DNA of 37,558 nt from Ligilactobacillus pobuzihii E100301 = KCTC 13174 (GCF_000349725.1 NZ_APCP01000066.1:1-37558); one strand, 5' to 3'. Positions 7,564-15,929 are shown, numbered from the stretch's first letter. Program-made: numbers and translations. The notes: generated by a model from the letters alone, not told the origin.

Positions 7564-7827
7564 ATGCACGGCTATTGGTATAACGGTTTTGATAACATGA
7601 TGAATTTTGGTTATGAGAATAGTTGGTGGTTTATGATATATGATGGATTGAAATTGTTAGTTATTATTGGGGCAGTCATCTTTATCGCAAAAATGCTGAT
7701 GAATCGTTCGAATAATGACCATGCATCAAACTCAAATCGTGCCATTAATATATTAAAAGAGAGATACGCTAGAGGAGAAATATCAGAGGAAGAGTATAGA
7801 GATAAACTAAACAAGTTGAGAGAGTAA
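7564..7827 (+). CDS. SHOCT-domain membrane protein
   Basis: 87 residues. The N-terminus is aromatic (HGYWYNGFDNMMNFGYENSWW), then comes one membrane helix (about residues 30-47), a short linker, and the SHOCT motif AINILKERYARGEISEEEY. AAGGAGTG lies just before the ATG, 11 bases after the preceding gene. It resembles the previous protein in its C-terminus, so the two may form mixed oligomers. Such proteins are often near metal- or sulfur-stress genes in Firmicutes; the exact role is unknown. Confidence 0.75.
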   Translation: MHGYWYNGFDNMMNFGYENSWWFMIYDGLKLLVIIGAVIFIAKMLMNRSNNDHASNSNRAINILKERYARGEISEEEYRDKLNKLRE

Positions 7828-7855
7828 TCAAAAATATAAAGAGGAGAAGAAACCA

Positions 7856-8242
7856 ATGCACATCGTATATGAAAAAAAGACAAACAAGAAACTTGGCGAG
7901 GCTATTGATTCGTTAACTGAACAATTAAAAGAAAATGGGTTTGGTGTATTGTGGCAACTTAACTTTAAAGACAAACTTAAGGAAAAAGGATTAGACTTTG
8001 AAGAGGATTTTGTTGTAATGGAAGTATGTAATCCTAAAAAAGCAAAAGAAGTTATGGGAAAAAATATCCATATCGGCTATGTTCTACCGTGTAAAATGGT
8101 TGTTAGAGAAAAAAATAATCAGACATATATTGGTATGACGCGTCCGGAAGCCTTAATCGATTTATTCGATGATTTCAATTTGAATGAAATTGCCAAAGAA
8201 GTTGAGGGGACACTTAGACAATCAATAGAATCGACCGTTTAA
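7856..8242 (+). CDS. DUF302 family protein
   Basis: 128 residues of the DUF302 fold: an N-terminal SLTEQLKENGFGVLWQLNFKDKLKEKG, then VMEVCNPKKAKEVM, and YVLPCKMVVREKNNQTYIGM. GAGGAGAAG precedes the ATG. DUF302 proteins are small cytosolic proteins, often linked to sulfur or thiol and heavy-metal genes; Cys and Met residues are conserved here. Its position behind the persulfide operon and two SHOCT genes supports a link to sulfur or oxidative stress, but the biochemical role is not known. Confidence 0.8.
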   Translation: MHIVYEKKTNKKLGEAIDSLTEQLKENGFGVLWQLNFKDKLKEKGLDFEEDFVVMEVCNPKKAKEVMGKNIHIGYVLPCKMVVREKNNQTYIGMTRPEALIDLFDDFNLNEIAKEVEGTLRQSIESTV

Positions 8243-8254
8243 AAAAAGTAATTA

Positions 8255-9238
8255 GGTAGATTGTAAAATTAATCCGAACGCTGTTCGGACAAAAAAGATC
8301 AGCTTCCTTTAAAATGGTGTTTACCACAAACCCATCTTTTAGGAGCTGATCTTTTGTCTAGTATAACCTATTCCGAACGAATTAAAATCGAAACCTTTTG
8401 TGAACTAGGGCTGTCCAATATCCAAATGGGCGTTCGGCTGAACCGATCACCGTCAACAATTTCTTATGAATTATCTCGATGTCAACCTTATCAAGCTGAA
8501 TTAGCACAAACAGATGCCGAATACAAGCGATCACGATGTGGTCGCAAAACTAAATTGTCCACGAATTAACAACAGTAGCAACTAAATCAATCTGCAATTG
8601 GCTGAATCATGGCTGGATTAACTTTCCATTGAATGACTTATTCGAACATAGCTTACGCCATCGGCGTAACCTTGACCAACGTTCTAAATATAATCAATCA
8701 TTAGGACGGTCAATTGAACAGCGACCCATGATGATTAATCAACGTAATCGCATCGGCGATTTTGAACTAGATACAGTCGTTGGTCCTCGTGGGCATAGTA
8801 AGGCAGTTTTATTAACTTTAATCGATCGAAGATCACGGTTCCTTTGGGCATACCGGTTAAAAGATCGGACGACAGCGACTGTTAATGAAGCACTAACTAA
8901 GTTCCTAACCACTTTTAATGGTCCGGTGCACAGCTTTACTGTGGACCGTGGCACTGAGTTTAGTGGGCTAGTATCACTTGAATCACAATATGGTATTAAG
9001 ACCTACTACTGCCATGCTTATACGCCAGCTGAACGTGGTAGTAATGAACGCTTTAATCGGAATTTACGTTATTTTTATCCTAAAGGGACTCGTTTTGAGC
9101 ACATTAGTGCTTAAGATTTAACGACGACGTTACTCCAAATTAACCAGCGACCGCTTAAAATACTCGACTGGCAAACACCGTATCAGGTTATGCTGACAAA
9201 TTTGTGCAAAAAAATCCAGATTAAATTTGCAATCTACC
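8255..9238 (+). mobile_element. Decayed IS30-family insertion sequence
   Basis: The ends are GGTAGATTGTAAAATTAATC at 8255 and the inverse GATTAAATTTGCAATCTACC at 9219-9238. TTA is present on both outer sides (8252-8254 and 9239-9241), a possible 3-bp target duplication. The transposase inside is broken. Two further end sequences of this family lie at 18323 and 19187. Confidence 0.8.
8354..9205 (+). pseudogene. IS30-family transposase, broken
   Basis: The first part (8354-8569) has the N-terminal helix-turn-helix: ITYSERIKIETFCELGLSNI and LNRSPSTISYELSR. It stops early; the sequence between 8570 and 8628 lacks about 30-40 codons of the usual middle. The second part (8629-9114) has the DDE core: GDFELDTVVG (first Asp), TVDRGTEFSG (second Asp) and ERGSNERFNRNLRYFYPKGT (Glu). 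A CAA-to-TAA change at 9112 stops it after HISA, and the frame continues with DLTTTLLQINQRPLKILDWQ. There are at least three inactivating lesions, so it can move only with help in trans. Confidence 0.85.
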
Positions 9239-10342
9239 TTATTCATAATAATTATTTAATTTATTTACTTTTCCAATAATTATTTTCATGAAGACTTTTC
9301 TAGAATATTCATTAAAGTCTGTATCCCATTCATAATAACTCTCTTTGGAAATCTCTTGTATCAGAGGAATTTCACTTGAGGCCTGCTCTAACTTAGTTCG
9401 AAAAAACAATTTTTCTTGTCCTGAAAATCCGGGATATTTAGAGAAATCATTAACCATGTAAAAAAATTCTGCATCTTTAGCGATTTTATTTTTACTCGTA
9501 CCTTTATCTTTAAAATTTTCAATATTTTCTTTAATTTCTTGATATAACTTTTTCTCAACCGTTTTAAAATTGGGACTTACTCTCTTCTTGTCATAAATAT
9601 AGTATGCAATTGCTGTATAAACAACGTACTGATTATTTTGTTTTATAGGTGTAATGAGTTCGAAGGGAGTTAGATACATATCGAAATTTTTAAAAAATTT
9701 GATCAAGGGATACAATTCATATCCTTGTACTGGATCAAACCAATCAAAAGACAGAACACTTCTAATAGAAGAAAAAACACTTCCATATATATTCATTTTG
9801 TAATCGTTTATTAAATCCAAAGACTTATCAGAAAATGATTTTTTCATATCTCGTAAAAGGGTTAACTGGATAATCACATAGTAACTATAAGTTTTCCTAG
9901 TTGGTGAAAGCTTTAGTAATATTAATATTTGATCTAAGATTAAATCCAAAGTATTAATATATTTGTAAGCTCCACCTTTTGTAGTGAAATTAGGAGATAG
10001 GTTAATTCTGTGCATAATGCTAGAAAAAAAATAATTTACCAATGTAGTCGCATTTTCTTTGTTGTTATAAATAACATCTTTAATTCTTGAAAATAATATC
10101 TGCCATTGTTCGTATGTACCTCTAGTATCTGATAGTTCAAACTTTTTATTGTCTATATTTAATTTGCCTTGTGCCAAATCAAAATTCTTTTGCAGCACCA
10201 GCAATTTATTACTATTTTCAAAGTAATTAAATGCCTCTCTAATACTGTCAATAGATGTTTCATTGATAGCTAAGCTTGCGTCATATCCTATAAAGTTGTG
10301 TCTTTGCTTTTTATACCCTATAATATAGGCAATAACAGCACG
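9239..10342 (-). pseudogene. Unrecognised helical protein, 5'-truncated
   Basis: The frame is open from about 10342 (stop TGA at 10343-10345) and gives 367 residues to a stop that touches the IS30 end. There is no ATG before the conserved-looking part and no Shine-Dalgarno; the first possible start is TTG at 10204. The protein looks soluble and alpha-helical with many Tyr/Phe/Lys residues (TRKTYSYYVIIQLTLLRDMK, FDWFDPVQGYELYPLI). I recognise no family. The low GC and helical make-up resemble C-terminal regions of abortive-infection proteins of lactococcal plasmids, but no catalytic motif is present, so this is a guess only. The N-terminal part was probably lost where the resolvase region begins. 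Confidence 0.45.
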
Positions 10343-10411
10343 TCAAAACTTAACGACATAAGTCAAGCGAGAAAAATAAACAAGCAAACACGAAATTAAA
10401 GGAGCAAGAAT

Positions 10412-10972
10412 ATGAAATATGGCTATGCACGTGTGAGTACGCCCGACCAAAAATTAGAAAATCAAATCCAGCAGTTAGAAGACGCTGGTGCTGAAAAAAT
10501 TTATCAAGAAAAATTTACAGGCACAACCACCCAGCGCCCACAGTTTAATGAACTGTTAAATATATTATTACCAGGAGACACGTTAATCATTACCAAGCTT
10601 GATCGTTTCGCCAGAAACACCCGAGAAGCCCTAGAAATTATTCAAAGGCTATTCGACCAAGATATTAAGGTTCACATTTTAAACATGGGAACAATCGACA
10701 ATACGCCCACAGGACAGTTAATTTTTACGATATTTAGCGCCTTTGCGCAATTTGAGCGAGATATGATTGTGACACGCACCCAAGAGGGAAAATTATACGC
10801 TAAGACCCATGACACTAATTTTAGAGAGGGACGCCCTAAGACCTACACTGATGAACAAATTAAGTTTGCTTATGAATTGCGTCAGCAAGGACTAACTTAC
10901 AAGATGATTGAACGCAAGACTGGCATTGGTATCAAAACCCAGCAACGCCGTTTTAAACAATTAAATAAATAA
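10412..10972 (+). CDS. Serine resolvase/invertase-type recombinase
   Basis: 186 residues. The catalytic domain begins [11 protein letters not shown] with nucleophile Ser9; [17 protein letters not shown] and [16 protein letters not shown] follow. The C-terminus, [22 protein letters not shown], is a helix-turn-helix. AAAGGAG precedes the ATG. The size and order are those of Tn3-type resolvases that resolve plasmid multimers. It lies directly before the parA operon, as in many lactobacillus theta plasmids, which supports a role in plasmid maintenance. Confidence 0.9.
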   Translation: MKYGYARVSTPDQKLENQIQQLEDAGAEKIYQEKFTGTTTQRPQFNELLNILLPGDTLIITKLDRFARNTREALEIIQRLFDQDIKVHILNMGTIDNTPTGQLIFTIFSAFAQFERDMIVTRTQEGKLYAKTHDTNFREGRPKTYTDEQIKFAYELRQQGLTYKMIERKTGIGIKTQQRRFKQLNK

Positions 10973-11030
10973 TTTATTTGTTTAATTGTTTATTTGTTTG
11001 TTTAACTATGCTATAATATAGTTAAACAAA
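10973..11030 (+). promoter_or_regulatory. Partition operon promoter and candidate centromere repeats
   Basis: TTTATTTGTTTAATTGTTTATTTGTTTG is a run of TTTGTTTA-like units. It leads into a perfect inverted repeat, TTTGTTTAACTAT (10997-11009) and ATAGTTAAACAAA (11018-11030). TATAAT (11012-11017) lies between the arms. A ribbon-helix-helix partner of ParA would bind here, both to repress the operon and to mark the plasmid. Similar repeats recur at 12114-12165. Confidence 0.6.
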
Positions 11031-11042
11031 GGGGGTAGCACA

Positions 11043-11849
11043 ATGAAAATTATTACTTTTACCGCTATTAAAGGTGGCGTTGGTAAAACTACTTTGACTT
11101 TAAACTATGGAGACTGGTTAGCCAAACAAGGCAATAAAGTTTTACTAATTGATTTAGACCACCAATGCAATTTAACGACTGTATTTGAAAAAACTAGACG
11201 AAATAACACTATTGCAGAAGCTTTTAAAGATGATGAAGAAGCCCAGGAAGTCTTAATTGATAAAGTCGCACCTAATTTAGATTTAGTTGCTGGTTTTATA
11301 GATCTAGACGTTTTAGGCAGCCGCCTAGAAAACAACAGCAATAAAGAAATGATGTTGTTCATGTGGTTTAAAAACAACTTGAATAAATTGCAGTTAAACC
11401 AGTACGATTATATTTTGATAGATACACACCCAGACTTTGGTACAATCACAAAAAATGCTATTGCAGTTAGTGATTACCTGCTTAGTCCAATTACACCAAG
11501 TGAACATGGTTACAATGCAAAATTTGATTTAGAAACACGTTTAGATAAGTTTAGAAAATCACTTTTTGATTATCGGACTGGTGAAACTTATGTTGACGCA
11601 AAACTTTTCTTTATTGGTAACATGATTAAACATAATACAAGCATGTCACGTGACCTACTTAACCATATTGCAAATGATGAAACGGTAGCTACTATTATTC
11701 CTGAAAGAGAATTGTTTAATAAGGCAACAGCTAGACATGCTTCAATTTTTGAATTAACACAGCAAGATGATTCAATTTATAAGCAAAACAAAAAGTTTGT
11801 TGAACAAGCTAATCAATTGTTCCAAGAATTAGCAGACAAAATAAAATAA
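11043..11849 (+). CDS. parA: ParA-family partition ATPase
   Basis: 268 residues. The deviant Walker A motif KGGVGKTT with the signature Lys (residues 10-17) is followed by VLLIDLDHQCNLT and Walker B DYILIDTHPD. It has no N-terminal helix-turn-helix, so it is a small type Ib ParA. GGGGG precedes the ATG. It forms an operon with the small ribbon-helix-helix gene at 11865 and is flanked on both sides by A/T-rich repeats that may be the centromere. It moves plasmid copies along the nucleoid. Confidence 0.93.
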   Translation: MKIITFTAIKGGVGKTTLTLNYGDWLAKQGNKVLLIDLDHQCNLTTVFEKTRRNNTIAEAFKDDEEAQEVLIDKVAPNLDLVAGFIDLDVLGSRLENNSNKEMMLFMWFKNNLNKLQLNQYDYILIDTHPDFGTITKNAIAVSDYLLSPITPSEHGYNAKFDLETRLDKFRKSLFDYRTGETYVDAKLFFIGNMIKHNTSMSRDLLNHIANDETVATIIPERELFNKATARHASIFELTQQDDSIYKQNKKFVEQANQLFQELADKIK

Positions 11850-11864
11850 AAGGGGTTTATTATT

Positions 11865-12113
11865 ATGAGCTTAGATTCATTTAACAAGAAAAAAGATGAA
11901 GAGATGAAGGAAAATTACCAGGAAACGCTAAAAAATGACAAACAAAGTTCTACTGATTTTATCAGCAAAATTAGCCGTAAAGAAGTTGAACGCAAGCGAT
12001 CAGTGACTTTTTCAATCACTGAAAGCCAACTTAAAAAAATGGATAAGACAGCTCATGAAAACGGCTTTAAAAACCGTTCAGAATTTTTAGCTTCAATTAT
12101 AGACGCTATTTAA
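11865..12113 (+). CDS. Ribbon-helix-helix partition partner (ParB-like)
   Basis: 82 residues. The N-terminal 45 residues are charged and likely flexible; the C-terminus, RSVTFSITESQLKKMDKTAH followed by NRSEFLASII, is a ribbon-helix-helix DNA-binding fold. Its start is 15 bases after parA behind AGGGG. Type Ib partition systems pair a small RHH protein with a ParA of this size; the flexible N-terminus would stimulate the ATPase. Confidence 0.75.
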   Translation: MSLDSFNKKKDEEMKENYQETLKNDKQSSTDFISKISRKEVERKRSVTFSITESQLKKMDKTAHENGFKNRSEFLASIIDAI

Positions 12114-12165
12114 TTATTAAATAAATTATTTATTTGTTTATTTAGTTATTTACTTGTTTGGTAAG
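12114..12165. repeat. A/T repeats after the partition operon
   Basis: Units of the type TTATTTATTTGTTTATTTAG and TTATTTACTTGTTTGG follow the RHH gene, matching those before parA. They are candidate centromere or operator sites bracketing the operon. Confidence 0.45.
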
Positions 12166-12179
12166 TTAGGAGGGAAACA

Positions 12180-12557
12180 ATGAAAACCCAAATACTTAAT
12201 TACTGGTTATACCTGTATTTAGGTTGTATCTATTTAGTGCCGCTTTTTTATATTTTACGCTTGAACAATAGCGATACACGCTTTATGCTACGTAAATTAT
12301 TTTTTCCACTTGAATATATAATTCAAGTTAAAGTTGAAAAAGGATTGAGTTACAGTACAGCTACCCGCCTAATTCACATTCTAGTGTGGTGTGTGAGCAT
12401 TTTAGGGCTGGTAGGGGCAAGTATACCGCTAGTGATGTTAAATGAACCCTTACAGAAGCACACAGCCTTGTTGGTGTTTATCACTTATTATTGCATGGTT
12501 GCACCAATGGCTCATTGGTTTCAGCCCCACGCAAACATTAGCACCAAAACAAAATAG
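12180..12557 (+). CDS. Plasmid membrane protein, unknown function
   Basis: 125 residues with three likely membrane segments (about 5-26, 62-85 and 92-111) joined by a basic loop, FMLRKLFFPLEYIIQVKVEK. TAGGAGGG lies 6 bases before the ATG. It sits between the partition operon and the copy-control region, a place often taken by small unknown genes in RepA_N-type lactobacillus plasmids. I do not recognise the family. Confidence 0.65.
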   Translation: MKTQILNYWLYLYLGCIYLVPLFYILRLNNSDTRFMLRKLFFPLEYIIQVKVEKGLSYSTATRLIHILVWCVSILGLVGASIPLVMLNEPLQKHTALLVFITYYCMVAPMAHWFQPHANISTKTK

Positions 12558-12633
12558 GTTTTAATTTGTTTTAAATTTTTCTAAATGATACAATTACTGT
12601 AAATAAAAACGAGATGAAAATAATTTTAAAACA

Positions 12634-12753
12634 AAAAGCCCTAACTCAATAAGAGACAGGACTTAAAGTTTTAATAAGTAGTGCACAATCACTACTTGGT
12701 CTATATCACTTTGACTTGGCGGAAAAAGTGATATAAACGTTATTTCAATTGTT
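12634..12753 (-). ncRNA. Candidate copy-control RNA of replicon 1
   Basis: On the minus strand TTGCCT, 17 bases and TATAAT (12760-12765) form a near-consensus promoter. The RNA has hairpin 1 (TATATCACTTT/AAAGTGATATA) with the loop CCGCCAAG, hairpin 2 (AAGTAGTG/CACTACTT), and a terminator (AGTCCT/AGGGCT plus T run at 12634-12664). It lies upstream of rep and runs away from it. The opposite strand shows UUGGCG in the loop, the U-turn type sequence used by known antisense copy-control RNAs. The second hairpin resembles the rep leader hairpin at 12825. Function is inferred. Confidence 0.6.
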
Positions 12754-12771
12754 GGTTTCATTATACCAAGA

Positions 12772-12858
12772 TTAGCCTTTAGAGGCAAATAAAGTATAAT
12801 AAAAGACTATCAATTGTTAGCAATGGACTAAGTAGGATTTACTACTTAGTCCATTTTT
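12772..12858 (+). promoter_or_regulatory. rep leader promoter and attenuator hairpin
   Basis: TTAGCC (12772-12777), 17 bases and TATAAT (12795-12800) point towards rep. About 25 bases on, GGACTAAGTAG/CTACTTAGTCC (12825-12852) with ATTTTTA forms a terminator-like hairpin. Readthrough past it would be needed for rep. The same hairpin lies at 35166 in the second copy-control region. A later leader hairpin, AACTTGTC/GACAAGTT, lies at about 12893-12913. Confidence 0.55.
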
Positions 12859-12979
12859 ATTTCTAATCTTATAAAACTAGAGAAAATAAAAAAAACTTGT
12901 CGGGCGGACAAGTTTGGTAACACTAACTATCTCTAATTGCGACTATAATTATAGCAACTAAATTACAAAATCGCAAATA

Positions 12980-13033
12980 TATGTTAGTGACTTAATTTTT
13001 ATTTTCTTTCAATCACGAAAGGAAGCTAACATA
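12980..13033 (+). promoter_or_regulatory. Stem that can hide the rep ribosome-binding site
   Basis: TATGTTAG (12980-12987) is perfectly complementary to CTAACATA (13026-13033), directly before the rep ATG. The Shine-Dalgarno GAAAGGAAG lies inside the loop next to the stem, so pairing would limit initiation. Confidence 0.45.
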
Positions 13034-14164
13034 ATGACAGAGTTTAATTTTACCCAATCAGAACGAGCATACGAAAAAAGATTTTTCCAATTTCCGCAAG
13101 TGTTGTTATATGGGAAAAAATATAAAAATTTGAGCGACAGTGCAAAATTAGGGTACATGATTTTGCAAGATCGCTTTGACTACTCACTACAAAATAATTG
13201 GATTGATGAAGAAAACCGAGTTTATTTTATTTTTACTAATCAAGAGCTACATGAAATATTTGGCTGGAATGATAGAAAAATAAATCGAGTTAAAAAGGAA
13301 CTAGAAGAAGCAGGACTATTATTTCAAATTAAGCAAGGTTTTGACCCCAAGAAAAAAAGAAACTTACCTAACAAACTTTACTTAGCAGATTTGGAAGTTA
13401 CAGCAACAGATGTTTATACGAAACACAATTTTTCTAATAAAACGGTTGAGTCCCTTGCTACGAGCGGTACCGACAAAATGACAGCCCGACAAGAAAAAAA
13501 TAAAAGCGCTGAATCCCTTGCTACGAGCGGTACCGACAAAATGACAGCCCGACAAAAAAAGGCTGAATCCCTTGCTACGAGCGGTACCGACAAAATGCAG
13601 GACAATCTATACAATACTAATTCTTTAGATACTAATAGATACAATATAGATACAGCAGAACTAGACTTTTCCACAGAAAATTATTCAAAAGCTGAAATCC
13701 AAAAACAAAACCAAGACCTGATCGAACAAGCTTATAAGTTTCTGACAAATGATGAAGCTGGAATCCCATTTGAGCCAGAAACGGTTAAACTAATTTCATT
13801 ATGGACGAACAATCCTAAACAGGTTCGTAAATTTATCGGCATTATTTTAAACGCCAGAAAAGCCGTGCAGGAAGAACACAACATTAGTTTCATTTTAGAT
13901 GATGAACCAGAATTACAAGCAAAAATCACACAAACAATTAGACGCTACTTTAACGCCCTTAGAAGTGATGATAAAAAAATCAGAAATCAAGAAAATTACT
14001 TATATATCACAATGAAAAATATGTTTGAAAATTATGGTAGTGCCAGACAACAACGGGAATATCGTGCTGAACACCCAACAAAAAAAGACCGTGAAGAAGC
14101 ATTTATCAATGGACTTAAAGGTGGACTACCTGAATCAATTAGAAACGCAGAAAATTATAAGTAG
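13034..14164 (+). CDS. RepA_N-type plasmid replication initiator
   Basis: 376 residues. The N-terminal 120 residues are the RepA_N winged-helix domain (FFQFPQVLLYGKKYKNLSDSAK, ILQDRF, FIFTNQELHEIFGWNDRKI). A middle region holds three copies of SLATSGTDKM, then comes a conserved C-terminal helical part ending in FINGLKGGLPESIRNAENYK. It starts the theta replication of the plasmid, binding repeats that in this family lie inside rep itself; the three DNA repeats at 13451-13597 fit. GAAAGGAAG precedes the ATG. It is the only full-length replication gene in the window. Confidence 0.92.
   Translation: MTEFNFTQSERAYEKRFFQFPQVLLYGKKYKNLSDSAKLGYMILQDRFDYSLQNNWIDEENRVYFIFTNQELHEIFGWNDRKINRVKKELEEAGLLFQIKQGFDPKKKRNLPNKLYLADLEVTATDVYTKHNFSNKTVESLATSGTDKMTARQEKNKSAESLATSGTDKMTARQKKAESLATSGTDKMQDNLYNTNSLDTNRYNIDTAELDFSTENYSKAEIQKQNQDLIEQAYKFLTNDEAGIPFEPETVKLISLWTNNPKQVRKFIGIILNARKAVQEEHNISFILDDEPELQAKITQTIRRYFNALRSDDKKIRNQENYLYITMKNMFENYGSARQQREYRAEHPTKKDREEAFINGLKGGLPESIRNAENYK
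13451..13597 (+). repeat. Three iterons inside rep (probable origin)
   Basis: A unit beginning TCCCTTGCTACGAGCGGTAC, followed by CGACAAAATG, occurs at 13451, 13514 and 13568 (spacing 63 and 54). The identity is nearly perfect at DNA level although the region codes for protein, and each unit contains the palindrome GGTACC. Both points suggest selection for protein binding rather than for the peptide. Confidence 0.75.
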
Positions 14165-14372
14165 CCGTTAAAAGCCATAAAATGCCATATAAGCCACTTT
14201 ATAGTTAAAACGACTAATTATCTGTTTGATATATAAAAATGGCTGAAACACAAAAATAAACGCCTTAATTGGCTTTTTAATAGCACCAGTATAAAATATA
14301 GAGAGAGGTAAGAACGTAAAATATTAAATGAGATTCAAAGCGAGTTAGCAAAAGTATGAAAGGAGTTTTTAG

Positions 14373-14570
14373 ATGACCCAAGCGATAAAAGAATCTGAAC
14401 GAATTGAACAATTATTGGCTGACCCTTGGGCAGTCGATATTCAAGCAATTTGGGAACAAGCATTGCATAATCCTGATCCTGATAAGCGGAAGCTTTTTGA
14501 CGCCTTACACACGTACGTTTTAGATAAGCGCCAGGAACAAATTATCAACGAAAAAAAGTTTGTAATTTAA
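14373..14570 (+). CDS. Small protein before zeta toxin (probable antitoxin)
   Basis: 65 residues, acidic and helical (ESERIEQLLADPWAVDIQAI, then DPDKRKLFDALHTYVLDKRQ). AAAGGAG precedes the ATG. It ends one base before the zeta-like gene. In zeta-type systems the upstream small gene encodes the antitoxin that blocks the kinase site; this protein has no obvious similarity to the classical epsilon protein that I can confirm, so the role rests on position. Confidence 0.6.
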   Translation: MTQAIKESERIEQLLADPWAVDIQAIWEQALHNPDPDKRKLFDALHTYVLDKRQEQIINEKKFVI

Positions 14571-14571
14571 T

Positions 14572-15251
14572 ATGAATGAACAAAGAAAATATATCATAGT
14601 AGCAGGAATAGATGGCGCAGGGAAAAGCACATTATATAGAGCGAGACCTGAATTATTTACTAATACGAAGCGCCTAAATGCTGACGAAATTTTACAGCAA
14701 TTGGGTGGCGATTGGCGGAAAAATAGTGATAATATTAAAGCCATGCGATTAGAAGTTCAACAATTACATGAATCCCTTGAAAAAAGAAAAAGTATACATG
14801 TTGAAACAACTTTAGCAGGACATGCAAAATCACAGCTTAATTTAATTGATAAGGCACATCAAAATGGCTATGAAGTCACTTTCTATATGTAGCAGTAAAT
14901 AGCGCTGAAACAGCGATTAAGCGAGTAAATGAAAGAGTTGAATTAGGCGGGCATGGGGTAGAGCCAGAGTTAATCAAAAAGAGGTATAAACAATCTAACG
15001 ATAATTTACCTAAAGTAGCTTATTACGCAGATAATGTTTTAATATTTGATAACAGTAAGCAATTTACGAGTGTTTATCAGAGAGAAAAAGGGATAGAAAT
15101 AAAAAACGAATTAAGTGATTATCCCTGGATTAGCCATAACCTAAGTTGTTCAGAAATTGTTCAAAAAGATTTAAAAAAATTTGAAAATAAAAACCCAGAA
15201 ATAAAAGCTAAAAAAGAACCAGAAAATAAAAAGGATAGTCCTAGTCTTTAG
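14572..15251 (+). pseudogene. Zeta-type toxin kinase, frameshifted
   Basis: The first frame (14572-14892) has the P-loop GIDGAGKST, RLNADEI and ESLEKRKSIHVETTLAGH, as in zeta toxins that phosphorylate UDP-N-acetylglucosamine. It stops after YEVTFYM. Moving one base gives LYVAVNSAETAIKRVNERV, then GGHGVEPELIKKRY and YADNVLIFDNS, to a stop at 15251. One missing or extra base at about 14880-14890 (TTTCTATATG) therefore splits the gene. The catalytic half survives, but the substrate-side helix RY is in the second frame. The total length of about 225 residues would be normal for this group. It may be real inactivation or a sequencing error. Confidence 0.8.
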
Positions 15252-15266
15252 GGCTATCCTTTTTAT
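15227..15266. terminator. Bidirectional terminator between zeta gene and mob genes
   Basis: AAAAAGGATAGTCC and GGGCTATCCTTTTT pair around a short loop. The stop codons of both convergent genes lie inside the hairpin, and they overlap by 11 bases. Confidence 0.8.
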
Positions 15267-15519
15267 ATTTATCTGGTTTATTTGCATTGACGTAATCGGC
15301 AAATATTTTTAGCAGTTCTTCGCTTTCATCAACGCTAAGATTTTCTGCTTCAAAATATTTTTCAAATAAAGCCCCTTTTTGTATCAAACGCCTGGAACGT
15401 GCCTTACGTTTTTTTTGACTTTCGTAGTATTTAGACTGGCGAGCTTTAAAATCAGCTTGTTCAATCTTTTTTTCAGCCTTATCACGTTGCTTGATTAAGT
15501 TATTATACTTTTCATTCAT
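15241..15519 (-). CDS. Probable mobilisation accessory protein (MobC-like position)
   Basis: 92 residues from the ATG at 15519 (MNEKYNNLIKQRDKAEKKIE); a TTG two codons upstream is possible. The N-terminal 60 residues are a highly basic coiled coil (KARQSKYYESQKKRKARSRR), and the C-terminus is acidic. It follows the gene at 15528 with 8 bases between, and both point away from oriT and mobA. Small basic coiled-coil proteins in this place usually assist the relaxase at oriT. I cannot assign a named family. Confidence 0.55.
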   Translation of the reverse strand: MNEKYNNLIKQRDKAEKKIEQADFKARQSKYYESQKKRKARSRRLIQKGALFEKYFEAENLSVDESEELLKIFADYVNANKPDKYKKDSPKD

Positions 15520-15527
15520 AAGCAAAT

Positions 15528-15803
15528 TTAACCTTGAGGTTGATTAAATTTAGCGCCTTGTTCGTTGGATTGATTAGAGACATAATCGTTTGGTTGCTTA
15601 GTATTTGAATTTTCATTTAGATAAGTCACAAATTTAGAAGCGAGTTCTTTAATTGTTCCTTGATCTAAATTGCTGTAATCCAATTTAGCGTCTTTAATAA
15701 TCTCACGACCTAAACGCTGGTCAATTTTTTTCTTTTCTTGCTTAATCCTATTATTAAGTTTTTCGAGTTTAGCTTGTTGCTTTTCAATATTTGATACTGC
15801 CAT
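15528..15803 (-). CDS. Probable mobilisation accessory protein
   Basis: 91 residues. It opens with a coiled coil (IEKQQAKLEKLNNRIKQEKK), then LGREIIKDAKLDYSNLDQGT, and a polar tail rich in Asn and Gln. AGGGGGGG precedes the ATG at 15803. It is divergent from mobA across the oriT-like region, the usual place of MobC-type nicking accessory genes on MOBQ plasmids. The pattern of conserved helices resembles DUF3847/MobC-like small proteins, but this is not certain. Confidence 0.55.
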   Translation of the reverse strand: MAVSNIEKQQAKLEKLNNRIKQEKKKIDQRLGREIIKDAKLDYSNLDQGTIKELASKFVTYLNENSNTKQPNDYVSNQSNEQGAKFNQPQG

Positions 15804-15929
15804 AAATATGCCCCCCCTTAGATTTACTTGCTATCAGTATATCTTTAAAATAGCACAATGTTTAAGTTAGGTCAAATTATTATTTGCGAAACAAAACAGA
15901 AAGGAATAGAATAAAAATATCAAGTACAG

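Noticed and set aside
10412-10972. Transposon Tn3 resolvase belonging to a complete transposon
   Set aside because: No TnpA transposase or 38-bp Tn3 ends were seen nearby; a plasmid multimer resolvase is more likely.
13451-13597. CRISPR array
   Set aside because: Only three units, uneven spacing, inside an open reading frame of rep, and no cas genes.
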